A stretch of DNA of 64,000 nucleotides from contig OZ245800.1 in assembly GCA_965228215.1 (NCBI GenBank), positions 1,178,001 through 1,242,000 of the forward strand. Direction: 5' to 3'. The notes beneath the pieces were generated by a model that worked only from the letters and a program-made list of their open reading frames with translations, did not search any database and was not told where the DNA came from. The translations under genes and the position numbers were made by a program. Below are positions 1-8,498 of the stretch, piece by piece. Source of the stretch: Maricaulis sp965228215 (GTDB lineage Bacteria > Pseudomonadota > Alphaproteobacteria > Caulobacterales > Maricaulaceae). Numbering within the stretch: position 1 is the first letter of the stretch; each line of letters starts with the position of its first letter.

Positions 1-1
1 T

Positions 2-319
2 CGCGGCTATCGCGCAGCAAACATCCCGCTCGTGAATGGCGTTCCGCTCCCCGAGGAGATCTACCACGTCAAGAACCCGTTGATCGTCGGCCTGACCGCC
101 TCGCCGGAACGCATCGTCCAGATCCGCCGGAACCGCCTGCTCACGCTGAACGAGAACCGCGACACTGACTACATCGATGATTTCTCGGTGCGCGAGGAGA
201 TCCTGAATGCCAAACGCCTGTTTGCAAAACATGGCTGGCCGTCGATTGATGTCACCCGACGCTCGATCGAGGAAACGGCAGCGAAAATCATCAACCTGCT
301 GAGCGAAAAGCGAAAATAG
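2..319 (+). CDS. ppsR: PPDK/PEP synthase regulatory protein (RP001 type), C-terminal part
   Basis: Only the last 105 codons are in the window; the frame is open from base 2, so the gene is cut by the left edge, not broken. The visible part contains the family's typical 'PLVNGVPLPEE' segment and a C-terminal ISxE-like helix region ('DVTRRSIEETAAKI'). Family members (DUF299) are bifunctional serine/threonine kinases and Pi-dependent phosphorylases that switch pyruvate phosphate dikinase or PEP synthase; the N-terminal nucleotide-binding part lies outside the window. The gene stops two bases before maf, so it heads the maf-aroE-coaE-dnaQ operon. Its homologue flanks the replication origin in Caulobacter and Rickettsia. 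Confidence 0.9.
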   Translation, partial: RGYRAANIPLVNGVPLPEEIYHVKNPLIVGLTASPERIVQIRRNRLLTLNENRDTDYIDDFSVREEILNAKRLFAKHGWPSIDVTRRSIEETAAKIINLLSEKRK

Positions 320-321
320 CC

Positions 322-915
322 ATGTCCGAACCTCTGGTCCTGGCATCCGGCAGTGCGATCCGCCGGCAGATCCTGCAACAGGCCTGTATCGAATTCGACG
401 TGATCAAATCCGCCGTCGACGAGGACGCGATCAAGCAGGCCAATCCCGATCTGCCGCCTCGCGACATGGCACTTCTGCTCGCCAAGGCGAAGGCCGGGGC
501 CGTTGCGTCGCAGACTCCCGGAAGGCTGGTTCTGGGTGCCGATCAGACCATGGAGCTCGACGAAGGCCTGCTGGACAAGCTGCCCCGCCCCGAGCTTGCC
601 CGTGAACGCCTGATGGCAATGCGCGGACGCGAGCATTTCCTGCATTCCGGCCTGGCGCTGTATCGTGACGACAAACTTGTCTGGTCCCACCAGCAGACAT
701 CGACGCTACATGTGCGCGAATTCAGTGATGACTTCCTCGACTTCTATCTGTCCACGGCCGGGGACGAGTTGACCGCCAGCGTGGGTGCCTACGCCTATGA
801 AGGCCTGGGCGCGCAATTGTTCGAACGAGTCGATGCCGACTATTTCGGTGTTCTGGGACTGCCGCTGATGCCGCTGCTCGCTGCCCTGCGCGACCAGGGC
901 CTCGCACCGGCATGA
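322..915 (+). CDS. maf: Maf-family nucleoside triphosphate pyrophosphatase
   Basis: A 197-residue protein of normal Maf length. The N-terminal signature LASGSAIRRQIL (family consensus LASxSPRRxxLL, here with Ala-Ile replacing Ser-Pro) and the GADQTMELD segment with the catalytic aspartate are visible. Maf proteins hydrolyse non-canonical or methylated NTPs to NMPs in the cytosol and keep them out of nucleic acids. It begins two bases after the ppsR stop and its own stop overlaps the aroE start by four bases (ATGA), indicating translational coupling in one operon. The exact substrate (dTTP/UTP or m7GTP) cannot be decided by eye. Confidence 0.93.
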   Translation: MSEPLVLASGSAIRRQILQQACIEFDVIKSAVDEDAIKQANPDLPPRDMALLLAKAKAGAVASQTPGRLVLGADQTMELDEGLLDKLPRPELARERLMAMRGREHFLHSGLALYRDDKLVWSHQQTSTLHVREFSDDFLDFYLSTAGDELTASVGAYAYEGLGAQLFERVDADYFGVLGLPLMPLLAALRDQGLAPA

Positions 916-1757
916 CGGATGTACCGGGCAGCCGGCGCGCGGGTGTGATCGGCTGGCCGATCCGGCATTCGCTCTCGCCGGTGATCATGAAAGCCTGGCT
1001 GGATGCGGCGGCCATCGATGGCGTCTATGACCGGATCGAGATTGCCCCGGACCAGTTGAAAACCCGGCTGGCCGAGCTCGCCGATGAGGGCGTCCGCGGG
1101 TGCAATGTCACCCTGCCGCACAAACAGGCCGTCCTGGAGCTCTGTGATGGAATCTCCGCGTCTGCCAGAGCGATTGGTGCTGCCAACATACTGACATTCC
1201 AGGATGGAAAATACCACGGCGACAATAGTGATGCCTTTGGTTTTATTGAATCATTACGCGTGGCCGGCGTGAATCCATCCGGTCGCTCGGCTCTCGTCCT
1301 GGGTGCCGGTGGTGCGTCCAGGGCCGTGCTCCACGGTTTGCGCGAAGCCGGTGTTTCCGCCCTCTATCTGAGCAATCGCACGCGGCAAACGGCCGAGACG
1401 CTGGCGTCGGAACTGGCGCCTGAAGCCGAGATCCTCGACTGGGATGGCTTGCTGGATGAACCGGTGACCGCGGATCTCGTAATCAACACGACCGCACTGG
1501 GTCTGCACGGCAATCCGGACCTCCGGCTCAACTGGCAGGACCTGCCCGACAGCTCGATTGCCGTTGATATTGTCTACACGCCCCTGCGTACCGGTTTCCT
1601 TGCCGATGCAGAAGCGCGGGGATGCCGAACGGTTGATGGTCTTGGGATGCTGATCAACCAGGCCCGGCCGAGTTTCGAGGCCTTTTTCGGAACGGCGCCG
1701 GACAGCACGGTCGATATCCGGAGCCTCCTGGTCGAGCAATTGGAGGGCGGGGCATGA
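912..1757 (+). CDS. aroE: Shikimate dehydrogenase
   Basis: A 281-residue NADP-dependent enzyme that reduces 3-dehydroshikimate to shikimate in aromatic amino acid synthesis. Substrate-binding residues are visible: SLSP near the N terminus, the catalytic lysine in NVTLPHKQAV, and the aspartate in GDNSDAFGF. The dinucleotide-binding glycine motif GAGGASRAVL follows, then NRT for NADP phosphate recognition. Length and motif order match the AroE family. It overlaps maf upstream and coaE downstream by four bases each, so it sits inside a tightly coupled operon. Confidence 0.96.
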   Translation: MTDVPGSRRAGVIGWPIRHSLSPVIMKAWLDAAAIDGVYDRIEIAPDQLKTRLAELADEGVRGCNVTLPHKQAVLELCDGISASARAIGAANILTFQDGKYHGDNSDAFGFIESLRVAGVNPSGRSALVLGAGGASRAVLHGLREAGVSALYLSNRTRQTAETLASELAPEAEILDWDGLLDEPVTADLVINTTALGLHGNPDLRLNWQDLPDSSIAVDIVYTPLRTGFLADAEARGCRTVDGLGMLINQARPSFEAFFGTAPDSTVDIRSLLVEQLEGGA

Positions 1758-2398
1758 GCGGACGCATGAAAATCGTGGCGCTGACCGGTTCGATCGGTAT
1801 GGGGAAGTCGGCAACGGCGCGACTCTTCGCGGAAGCCGGCATTCCGGTGTTCGATTCCGATGCCTGTGTTCACGAGCTCTACGCTCCCGGCGGCGCCGCC
1901 GTGGCACCGGTCGAGGATGCTTTTCCCGGTGTCGTGCGCGAAGGCTCGATCGATCGGGAGACCCTGGCGCGGCGTCTGCGAGAGGACGAGACCGGGTTCG
2001 AGCGTCTCGAGGCTATCGTCCATCCGCTCGTGGCGGCCAGTCGCAACGCCTTTCTGGAGGCGGCGGACAAGGCGGGACATGACATGGTTCTGCTCGACAT
2101 TCCGCTCCTCTTCGAAACGGGCGGCGACAAGCTGGCCGACATCATTGTCGTCGTGTCCGCGCCAGATGATGTCCGCCGCGAACGTGTCCTGCAGCGGCCG
2201 GGCATGACGCTGGAGAAGCTCGACAGCATAATCGCCCGGCAGATTCCTGATTCGATCAAGCGATCGAAGGCGGATTACGTGATCACGACGGCCGATGGTA
2301 TCGAGGATGCTCGCCGGCAGGTCGATGACGTCATTCGCAAGATCCGGGCGGGCGATCCCGGAGGGGAAGAGAAACGGGGCGAGCTGGGCGATGCGTGA
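1754..2398 (+). CDS. coaE: Dephospho-CoA kinase
   Basis: A 214-residue P-loop kinase that phosphorylates dephospho-CoA, the last step of coenzyme A synthesis. The Walker A motif GSIGMGKS is near the N terminus, followed by the substrate-binding DSDACVHELY segment and the 'DIPLLFETG' motif typical of CoaE. The start ATGAGCGG overlaps the aroE stop. The last eight bases overlap dnaQ. The order aroE-coaE-dnaQ is widespread in alphaproteobacteria and supports the call. Confidence 0.95.
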   Translation: MSGRMKIVALTGSIGMGKSATARLFAEAGIPVFDSDACVHELYAPGGAAVAPVEDAFPGVVREGSIDRETLARRLREDETGFERLEAIVHPLVAASRNAFLEAADKAGHDMVLLDIPLLFETGGDKLADIIVVVSAPDDVRRERVLQRPGMTLEKLDSIIARQIPDSIKRSKADYVITTADGIEDARRQVDDVIRKIRAGDPGGEEKRGELGDA

Positions 2399-3095
2399 AA
2401 TAGTCTTCGATACGGAAACCACCGGCCTGGATCCGAATACGGGCGACCGCGTGACCGAACTGGGTTGTGTTGAAGTGGTCGATTGCGTGCCGACGGGGCG
2501 GACTTTCCATGCCTACGTCAATCCGCAACGCTCAATTCCGCAGGAAGTGATCGAGATCACCGGCCTGACCGAGGAATTCCTCGCCGACAAACCGCTGTTC
2601 GAGGATGTTGCTGCGGACTTTGTCGAATTCGTCGGTGATGCAGGCCTGGTTGCGCATAACGCGCCGTTTGACCGAGGTTTCATCAATATGGAACTGGCCC
2701 GACTGGGGATGGAGACCTATCCCGAAGACCGGTTCAAGGACACGGCGCGCATGGCTCGCGCCAAGTTTCCGGGTGCTTACGTCTCCCTCGACGCGCTCTG
2801 CAAGCGTTTCGACATTTCGCTGGAATCCCGCGACAAGCACGGCGCCCTGATCGACGCACTCCTGCTGGCCGAGGTCTATCTGGAACTGACCGGCGGCCGG
2901 ACGCGGGCTCTGGATCTTACGGGCCAGGCAGCCGCGGCCGATGAAACGGGCCGCGTTAGCTTCCCAGCGCGCCCGGCGCGTCCGAAACCGCTCGCCGACC
3001 GCCAGAACGAAACAGAGCGCGCCGCCCATTCCGCCTTTGTCGACGAATTGGGCGAGAACGCGCTCTGGAAAAAGCTCACGATCGGCCAGGCCTGA
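2391..3095 (+). CDS. dnaQ: DNA polymerase III epsilon subunit, 3'-5' proofreading exonuclease
   Basis: A 234-residue DEDDh exonuclease. ExoI is FDTETTGLDP at residues 4-13, ExoII is HNAPFDRGF, and ExoIII is HGALIDALL, giving the four acidic metal ligands and the general-base histidine. It proofreads replication within the polymerase III core. I place the start at the ATG of MREIVFDTE (2391), since the longer open frame upstream only adds sequence overlapping coaE that does not belong to the family. The C-terminal tail (about residue 190 onward) would bind the alpha subunit. Confidence 0.95.
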   Translation: MREIVFDTETTGLDPNTGDRVTELGCVEVVDCVPTGRTFHAYVNPQRSIPQEVIEITGLTEEFLADKPLFEDVAADFVEFVGDAGLVAHNAPFDRGFINMELARLGMETYPEDRFKDTARMARAKFPGAYVSLDALCKRFDISLESRDKHGALIDALLLAEVYLELTGGRTRALDLTGQAAAADETGRVSFPARPARPKPLADRQNETERAAHSAFVDELGENALWKKLTIGQA

Positions 3096-3116
3096 TCATA
3101 GTGGCTTGGGCCTGAC

Positions 3117-3638
3117 CTAGTTGGCAGCGTCCGGAGAGCCGTTGCCATTGGTCTCCACGCCGGGTGCAGCAGCAGCACGCTTGGCGAGCTGGCTGCGATA
3201 GAGGCCGGCGAAATCGACCGGATCCAGCATCAGCGGCGGGAAGCCGCCATCGCGCGTGGCGTCGGCGAGAACGCGGCGGGCATACGGGAAGATCAGGCGC
3301 GGGCATTCGATCAGAAGGAAGGCTTCGCGGTCAGCTTCCGAAAGACCTGTCATCTGGAACAGGCCGCCATAGGACATCTCGGCGATGAAGACGACGGTTT
3401 CGTCTTCGCGCGTTGCCTTGGCGGAGATGTTCAGCATCACTTCGAAAGCGTCTTCTGCCATCGTGCGGGCGCCGACGTCGATCGTCAGATCGATACCCGG
3501 CGCCTTCTGGCCGCCGCGCAGCGTGTCGGGCGCGCCCGGATTTTCGAAGGACAGGTCTTTCACATACTGCGCGAGAATGCGGAGCTGCGGCCCTTGCGGC
3601 GGCGTGTTTTCTGCGGGAGTGGCGGGTGCGTCGGTCAT
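3117..3638 (-). CDS. secB: Protein-export chaperone SecB
   Basis: A 173-residue cytosolic chaperone that keeps preproteins unfolded and hands them to SecA; it works as a tetramer. The conserved core is visible: QLRILAQYVKDLSFENPGAP near the N terminus, then the beta-sheet region and the LLIECPRLIFPYARRVL segment that forms part of the substrate groove, then 'GGFPPLMLDPVDF'. It faces away from timA, and the roughly 190-base gap between them must hold both promoters. It converges on dnaQ with 21 bases between stops. Confidence 0.96.
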   Translation of the reverse strand: MTDAPATPAENTPPQGPQLRILAQYVKDLSFENPGAPDTLRGGQKAPGIDLTIDVGARTMAEDAFEVMLNISAKATREDETVVFIAEMSYGGLFQMTGLSEADREAFLLIECPRLIFPYARRVLADATRDGGFPPLMLDPVDFAGLYRSQLAKRAAAAPGVETNGNGSPDAAN

Positions 3639-3830
3639 GAATGTCCCCGAACTGGGTGTCGAAATGGCAGCCGGGCCTGAAAGCCCGAAAACTAGAAAGC
3701 GGGCCGGTTAGCATGCGACCCGGTTCGGGGCAAGCGTGGGACACGCTGCCGCAGAGGCTGACGGCGGCCTGATTCCCGCCTATATCTATAGTCAATGATC
3801 GTTCGGCGACTCGGCTAACGCGGACCAGGC

Positions 3831-4463
3831 ATGTTTGAACTGCTCACAACACTCGTCTTTGGCGGCATCGCCATCTTCTTCGCGATCCGGCTCTATTCCG
3901 TGCTCGGACGCCATGAGGGCCATATGGAACCGCCGTCGGCTGCCAATCCGGCAGGCGATGCCGGGCGTCCCGAAAACGGGGCTGCGCCCGCCCTGCGCCC
4001 CGCCTTCGACGGCCCGGCTGCGGCCGGTCTGGAGAGCATCGCCCAGGCAGATCCCGGATTTGATCCCCGGCATTTCGTCGATGGGGCGAAATCGGCCTAT
4101 CGCATGATTTCCGACGCGTTTGCCAAGGGCGATACCGAAACCCTGCGCGGCCTCCTCTCTGACACCGTCTATGCGCTCTACGAAAAGACCATCAAGGATC
4201 GCGAATCCCGCGGCGAGACTTGCAAGATCGAGATCGAACGCATAGCCGACGCCGATATCACCAGCGCCTCGCACGATGAGGGCCGCGCCAAGGTGACGGT
4301 CGCCTTCCGTGCCGAGATTGCAACCGAGACCGTCGACAAGGACGGCCAGCGTGTGTCTGGGGATCTCGGGCAATTGTCGACCGTGGCCGAGAACTGGACC
4401 TTCCAGCGCGAAACGCGCAGCTCCGATCCGAACTGGGTTCTCGCCGGTGTGGCGACCAGCTAG
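3831..4463 (+). CDS. timA: Tim44-like domain, membrane-anchored protein (TimA type)
   Basis: A 210-residue protein with one N-terminal membrane segment (residues about 3-22), a proline/alanine-rich linker (about 30-70), and a C-terminal Tim44-like domain that begins near FDPRHFVDGAKSAYRMI. Bacterial Tim44-like proteins are inner-membrane proteins of poorly known role, related to the mitochondrial import motor subunit. In Caulobacter the same gene also lies beside secB near the origin. Its 3' end overlaps the start I choose for mltA by 17 bases, so the two are probably co-transcribed. Confidence 0.85.
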   Translation: MFELLTTLVFGGIAIFFAIRLYSVLGRHEGHMEPPSAANPAGDAGRPENGAAPALRPAFDGPAAAGLESIAQADPGFDPRHFVDGAKSAYRMISDAFAKGDTETLRGLLSDTVYALYEKTIKDRESRGETCKIEIERIADADITSASHDEGRAKVTVAFRAEIATETVDKDGQRVSGDLGQLSTVAENWTFQRETRSSDPNWVLAGVATS

Positions 4464-5697
4464 GGCCTTCATCCTCATCGCCGGGCTGACGCTCGCCGCC
4501 TGCCGACAGCCGGCGGGCGAGGAGATCGATCTTGATCCGCCGGAAGAACCGGCTGCTCCGGTCATGCCGGACCAGCTCGAACTGGTTCCCGCACACTGGG
4601 ACATGCTGGTCGGCTGGGAAGGCAGTGATCACCGGGCGGCCCTGTCCGCCTTCCTGAGCAGCTGTGCCCGCCTGTCCACCCGCCCCGATGATCAATGGCT
4701 CAATCCGCGCGCCCAATGGGCCGGCCGGGTCGGTGACTGGCGCGCGGCCTGCGCAGCTGCAGCGATGACGATCGATGATGCCGAGGCCGTGCGGTCGACG
4801 CTCGAGGCAGTATTTGTTCCTGTCCGCGCCAGCGCCGTGGAAACGGAGAGCGGTACGCTGGAGACCACCGGCCGAATGACCGGTTATTACGAACCTTATC
4901 TGGAAGCCCGGCGCGCGCCCGGTGGTGAATTCACCCAGCCGATGCGCGCCCGCCCGGATGATCTCGTCTCGGTCGATCTCGGTCGTTTTGACGAGGAGCT
5001 GAGAGGTCGCCGTATCGTCGGCCAGGTCAGTGACGGCCAGCTGATCCATTACCGGGATCGCGCGGAGATCGAGACCAATAATGCTGGCGAACCCTTTGCC
5101 TGGGGACGCCCGATCGATGTCTTCTTCCTGCAGATCCAGGGTTCCGGCCGGCTGGTCTTCGATGATGGCAGCCAGGTCCGGGCAGCCTTTGCCGCCCATA
5201 ACGGACTGCCCTATCGCTCGATTGGCCGCGAGCTGATCCAGCGGGGCGAGCTGGAAGCGCATGCCGCGTCCAAACAGGGCATCGAGGCCTGGCTCAATGC
5301 CAATGGACCCGAGGCAACAGCGGAATTGTTCTCGGTCAATCCGCGTTATGTCTTCTTCGCCACCGAGGCTCTCGACCAGCCTGAACTGGGTCCGCGCGGA
5401 TCTTCCGGGGTATCGCTGACACCGATGGCTTCGATCGCGGTCGACCCGGCCTTCCATGCCCAGGGCGTACCGGTCTGGATGAATGTCGATCTGCCCGAAC
5501 TGCCGGACTGGTCGGGCCTGGTCGTGACCCAGGATGCGGGTGGGGCAATCACTGGACCGCTGCGATCCGACTTCTTCTGGGGCTGGGGCGAGACCGCCGA
5601 GCGCCGCGCTGGCACGACGCGCACCGATGCCCAGTGGACGATCCTGCTGCCCACCGCTGTCGCGGCACGGATTGTTGATGAAACTCCGCCCGCCTGA
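4447..5697 (+). CDS. mltA: Membrane-bound lytic transglycosylase A, lipoprotein
   Basis: A 416-residue murein transglycosylase. I choose the GTG at 4447 because it gives a short lipoprotein signal, MWRPARAFILIAGLTLAAC, with the acylated cysteine at residue 19; longer frames upstream only read through timA in another frame. The MltA barrel includes TGYYEPYLEA and 'FFLQIQGSGRL'; the C-terminal 3D domain contains QDAGGAITGPLRSDFFWG, which carries the conserved aspartates. It cleaves glycan strands in the periplasm to 1,6-anhydro products that AmpG (41.4 kb) can recycle. It is coupled to timA upstream and smr two bases downstream. Confidence 0.93.
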   Translation: MWRPARAFILIAGLTLAACRQPAGEEIDLDPPEEPAAPVMPDQLELVPAHWDMLVGWEGSDHRAALSAFLSSCARLSTRPDDQWLNPRAQWAGRVGDWRAACAAAAMTIDDAEAVRSTLEAVFVPVRASAVETESGTLETTGRMTGYYEPYLEARRAPGGEFTQPMRARPDDLVSVDLGRFDEELRGRRIVGQVSDGQLIHYRDRAEIETNNAGEPFAWGRPIDVFFLQIQGSGRLVFDDGSQVRAAFAAHNGLPYRSIGRELIQRGELEAHAASKQGIEAWLNANGPEATAELFSVNPRYVFFATEALDQPELGPRGSSGVSLTPMASIAVDPAFHAQGVPVWMNVDLPELPDWSGLVVTQDAGGAITGPLRSDFFWGWGETAERRAGTTRTDAQWTILLPTAVAARIVDETPPA

Positions 5698-5699
5698 TC

Positions 5700-6281
5700 A
5701 TGGTCAAACGTCGGGATCTGCGTCCGGAAGAACGGGCGATCTGGAAGAAAGTCGCCCGATCGGTCACGCCGATCTCGCCGGACCGGACGCGTTTGCTGGA
5801 TGAAATGGACGCGGCGCTGGGCAAGCCCGCTGCTACCGGGTCCTCGGTCTCCAAGTCACGCCTGCGCACCACGGCGACACCCGTCAAAGCCACGCCGGTC
5901 ACCCTGCCGGTTGATCGCAGTGGCGAGAAGAAGATCCGCAAAGGCCGGCTCGGCATCGATTCCCGGATCGACCTTCACGGCATGACGCAGGACCAGGCGC
6001 TCTCGGCGCTGACGGGTTTCCTGCACCGTGCCCAGCACCGGCACGATCGCACGGTCCTCGTGATCACCGGCAAGGGGCTGAAATTGCGGGAGCGGGAAAC
6101 GGCGGACGGGCTTCGCGAAGAAGAACCGGGTGTGCTGCGCAGACGACTGCCCGAATGGCTGGCTCGGCCTGATCTGAAAGCCATCGTTTCAGGCTTCGCA
6201 CCGGCCCATGCCCGCCATGGCGGCGGCGGCGCCTTCTACGTCACGCTGAGAAAACCCGACCCGATCCATCACCGGCGGTAG
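5700..6281 (+). CDS. Smr-domain protein (putative DNA endonuclease)
   Basis: A 193-residue protein with a basic N-terminal region and a C-terminal Smr domain (about residues 80-190). The Smr hallmarks are IDLHGMTQDQAL, VITGKGLK and a HARHGGGGAFYVTLRK segment matching the H-G-G-x-GA-x-x-V-x-L pattern. Stand-alone Smr proteins are DNA/RNA-binding nucleases related to the MutS2 C terminus. It starts two bases after the mltA stop and converges on hslU with a five-base gap, leaving no room for a dedicated terminator. Confidence 0.85.
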   Translation: MVKRRDLRPEERAIWKKVARSVTPISPDRTRLLDEMDAALGKPAATGSSVSKSRLRTTATPVKATPVTLPVDRSGEKKIRKGRLGIDSRIDLHGMTQDQALSALTGFLHRAQHRHDRTVLVITGKGLKLRERETADGLREEEPGVLRRRLPEWLARPDLKAIVSGFAPAHARHGGGGAFYVTLRKPDPIHHRR

Positions 6282-6286
6282 AGTCG

Positions 6287-7600
6287 TCAGAGAATAAATT
6301 TCGACAGATCGGCGTTCTTGGCGAGTTCGCCTACATTTTCAGCGACATAGTCCGCATTGATCGCGATGGTTTCACCGGAGCGGTCCGAGGCGGTGTACGA
6401 GATGTCCTCGACGAGTTTCTCCATCACCGTCTGCAGGCGGCGGGCGCCGATATTCTCGACTGAGGCATTCACCTCGGCGGCGAGAGCGGCGATCGCCTCG
6501 ATTGCGTCTTCGGAGAAGTCCAGCGTCACGCCTTCGGTGGCCATCAGCTCGGTATACTGGCGGATCAGGCTCGCTTCCGGCTCGGTGAGGATGCGTTTGA
6601 AATCATCCTTCGTGAGCGCTGTCAGCTCGACGCGGATCGGCAGGCGGCCCTGAAGTTCGGGCAGCATGTCAGAGGGTTTCGACACATGGAAGGCGCCCGA
6701 GGCGATGAAGAGGATGTGGTCGGTCTTGATCGCACCATGCTTGGTGGCCACCGACGTGCCCTCGATCAGCGGCAGAAGATCGCGTTGCACGCCTTCGCGG
6801 GAGACATCGCCACCGCGGGCATCCTGGCGCACTGCGATCTTGTCGATCTCGTCGAGGAAGACGATGCCGTCATTCTCGGCCAGCTTGATGGCCTCGGTCG
6901 TGATCTGGGCATCGTCGAGCAATTTGTCCGCCTCTTCAGCGATCAGCGGCTCGTAGGCGTCTTTCACCTTGGTGCGCACGGTTTTGGCGCGACCGCCGAG
7001 GCCCTTGCCCAGGATATCGCCCAGATTGATCATGCCGGCACCACCACCGCCGCCGGGCATGCCGGGAATGTCCAGCATCTGCAGCGGCGAGGAATTGTCG
7101 GCCATCTGGATCTCGACATCCTTGTCGTCCAGCTCGCCGGCGCGCAGGCGTTTGCGGAAACTGTCGCGCGTGGATTGTCCGGCACCCGGGCCGACCAGTG
7201 CATCCAGGACACGGTCCTCGGCGGCGGAATGGGCGGCGGCCTTCACTTCCTCACGCTTCTTGTCGCGCACGATATTGATAGCGATTTCAACGAGATCACG
7301 GGCGATCTGGTCAACATCCCGGCCGACATAGCCGACTTCGGTGAACTTGGTCGCCTCGACTTTCAGGAAGGGTGCACCGGCCAGTTTGGCCAGGCGGCGG
7401 GAGATCTCGGTCTTGCCGACACCGGTCGGCCCGATCATGAGAATATTCTTCGGCGTCACTTCCTCGGCCAGGGCTGCATCCAGTTGCTGGCGGCGCCAGC
7501 GATTGCGCAGGGCGATGGCGACAGCCTTCTTGGCCTCGGCCTGGCCCACGATGTGGCGGTCGAGTTCGGAAACGATTTCACGCGGCGAAAAGTCGGTCAT
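6287..7600 (-). CDS. hslU: ATP-dependent protease ATPase subunit HslU
   Basis: A 437-residue AAA+ unfoldase of the HslUV (ClpQY) protease. Visible are SPREIVSELDRHIVGQ at the N terminus, Walker A GPTGVGKT, the pore motif in GYVGRD, an inserted I-domain with a glycine-rich GMPGGGGGAGM stretch, Walker B VFLDEIDKI, and the C-terminal LSKFIL tail that inserts into HslV. I start at 7600 (MTDFSPREIV) since the upstream 27 codons do not belong to the family. Unlike the usual hslVU pair it is separated from hslV by two genes, so it needs its own promoter in the 79-base gap shared with the divergent VOC gene. Confidence 0.97.
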   Translation of the reverse strand: MTDFSPREIVSELDRHIVGQAEAKKAVAIALRNRWRRQQLDAALAEEVTPKNILMIGPTGVGKTEISRRLAKLAGAPFLKVEATKFTEVGYVGRDVDQIARDLVEIAINIVRDKKREEVKAAAHSAAEDRVLDALVGPGAGQSTRDSFRKRLRAGELDDKDVEIQMADNSSPLQMLDIPGMPGGGGGAGMINLGDILGKGLGGRAKTVRTKVKDAYEPLIAEEADKLLDDAQITTEAIKLAENDGIVFLDEIDKIAVRQDARGGDVSREGVQRDLLPLIEGTSVATKHGAIKTDHILFIASGAFHVSKPSDMLPELQGRLPIRVELTALTKDDFKRILTEPEASLIRQYTELMATEGVTLDFSEDAIEAIAALAAEVNASVENIGARRLQTVMEKLVEDISYTASDRSGETIAINADYVAENVGELAKNADLSKFIL

Positions 7601-7679
7601 GTCGGTCCGTGCTTTGATCTCGGAAATACTCCATGTAATCAGGGCGAGCCCTCCGTACCAGTCCTGAAAGGCAGAACCC

Positions 7680-8099
7680 ATGGCCCGACCGCGTTTTCAC
7701 CTGGCTTTCCCGGTCGATGATCTGGCCGCTGCCCGGGCCTTCTACGGTGAGCTTCTGGGGTGTGCCGAAGGGCGGTCCAGCGAGGCCTGGGTTGATTTCG
7801 ATCTCTTCGGTCACCAGATCGTCGCCCATCTCGCCCCGGAGGAGTGCGTCGACGCAAAGACCGGTGCGGTCGACGGCAAACAGGTCCCGGTCCACCATTT
7901 CGGCCTGATCCTCGACTGGACCGACTGGGAAGCGCTCGCCGACCGCATGAAAGCCGCCGGACGCGACTTCATCATCGAACCCTATGTGCGTTTTGCCGGA
8001 GAACCGGGTGAACAGGGCACATTCTTCGTCCGCGATCCGGCCGGGAATGCCCTGGAATTCAAAACGTTCCGGGATGACAGCCAGGTGTTTGCGGTCTAG
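7680..8099 (+). CDS. VOC-family (glyoxalase/bleomycin-resistance fold) protein
   Basis: A 139-residue single-domain vicinal-oxygen-chelate protein. It opens with RFHLAFPVDDLAAARAFYGELLGC, the usual beta-alpha start, and has the paired metal-ligand regions VHHFGLILDW and a C-terminal FFVRDPAGNALEFKTF. These proteins bind a metal with His/Glu ligands and include glyoxalases and extradiol dioxygenases; its substrate cannot be inferred. It lies between hslU and hslV on the opposite strand, which breaks the usual hslVU order. It converges on the small membrane gene with six bases between stops. Confidence 0.85.
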   Translation: MARPRFHLAFPVDDLAAARAFYGELLGCAEGRSSEAWVDFDLFGHQIVAHLAPEECVDAKTGAVDGKQVPVHHFGLILDWTDWEALADRMKAAGRDFIIEPYVRFAGEPGEQGTFFVRDPAGNALEFKTFRDDSQVFAV

Positions 8100-8105
8100 C
8101 GCGCT

Positions 8106-8495
8106 TTACCTGTTCTGCGCAGTGCGGATGTCGGCCTTGAGTTGATCCGACGCAATCTCGGTCCGTTCGAAAAAATGACCTGCGGGCCAGAGCAGTCCCG
8201 CTTCTACTGCCTGCCGTTGGAGCCGCGCCAAGTCTTCCACGCGTCGATAGCTCCACAATCGCCATCTTGGGACATTGAGTGACCACCAAAGCCAGGCAGC
8301 GCACCAGAGAGCGAGCGCAAACACGACGCAGATTGCCACCGCTACCCATTGGGGCAGCGATCCCTCAATCAGGAACTCCCAAAGACCGAACGGAAGGATG
8401 ATCGCAGAGAACAATAGCGCCAAAACCGGGCCGTTTACCCAGATCAGGCCAACAATTACGGCGTGTCCGGGACTAATCGTCCGGGTCAGGCTCAT
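8106..8495 (-). CDS. Small membrane protein of unknown function, downstream of hslV
   Basis: A 129-residue protein that I do not recognise. It has two hydrophobic segments (about residues 12-40 and 48-72), the second very rich in Trp/Ala, followed by a charged 55-residue cytosolic tail (RRVEDLARLQRQAVEAGLLW). The reading frame starts three bases after the hslV stop, so it is likely translated with hslV. Base composition looks somewhat lower in GC than its neighbours, which together with its position between hslV and hslU suggests a lineage-specific insertion. No function is implied by the sequence. Confidence 0.7.
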   Translation of the reverse strand: MSLTRTISPGHAVIVGLIWVNGPVLALLFSAIILPFGLWEFLIEGSLPQWVAVAICVVFALALWCAAWLWWSLNVPRWRLWSYRRVEDLARLQRQAVEAGLLWPAGHFFERTEIASDQLKADIRTAQNR

Positions 8496-8498
8496 GGT

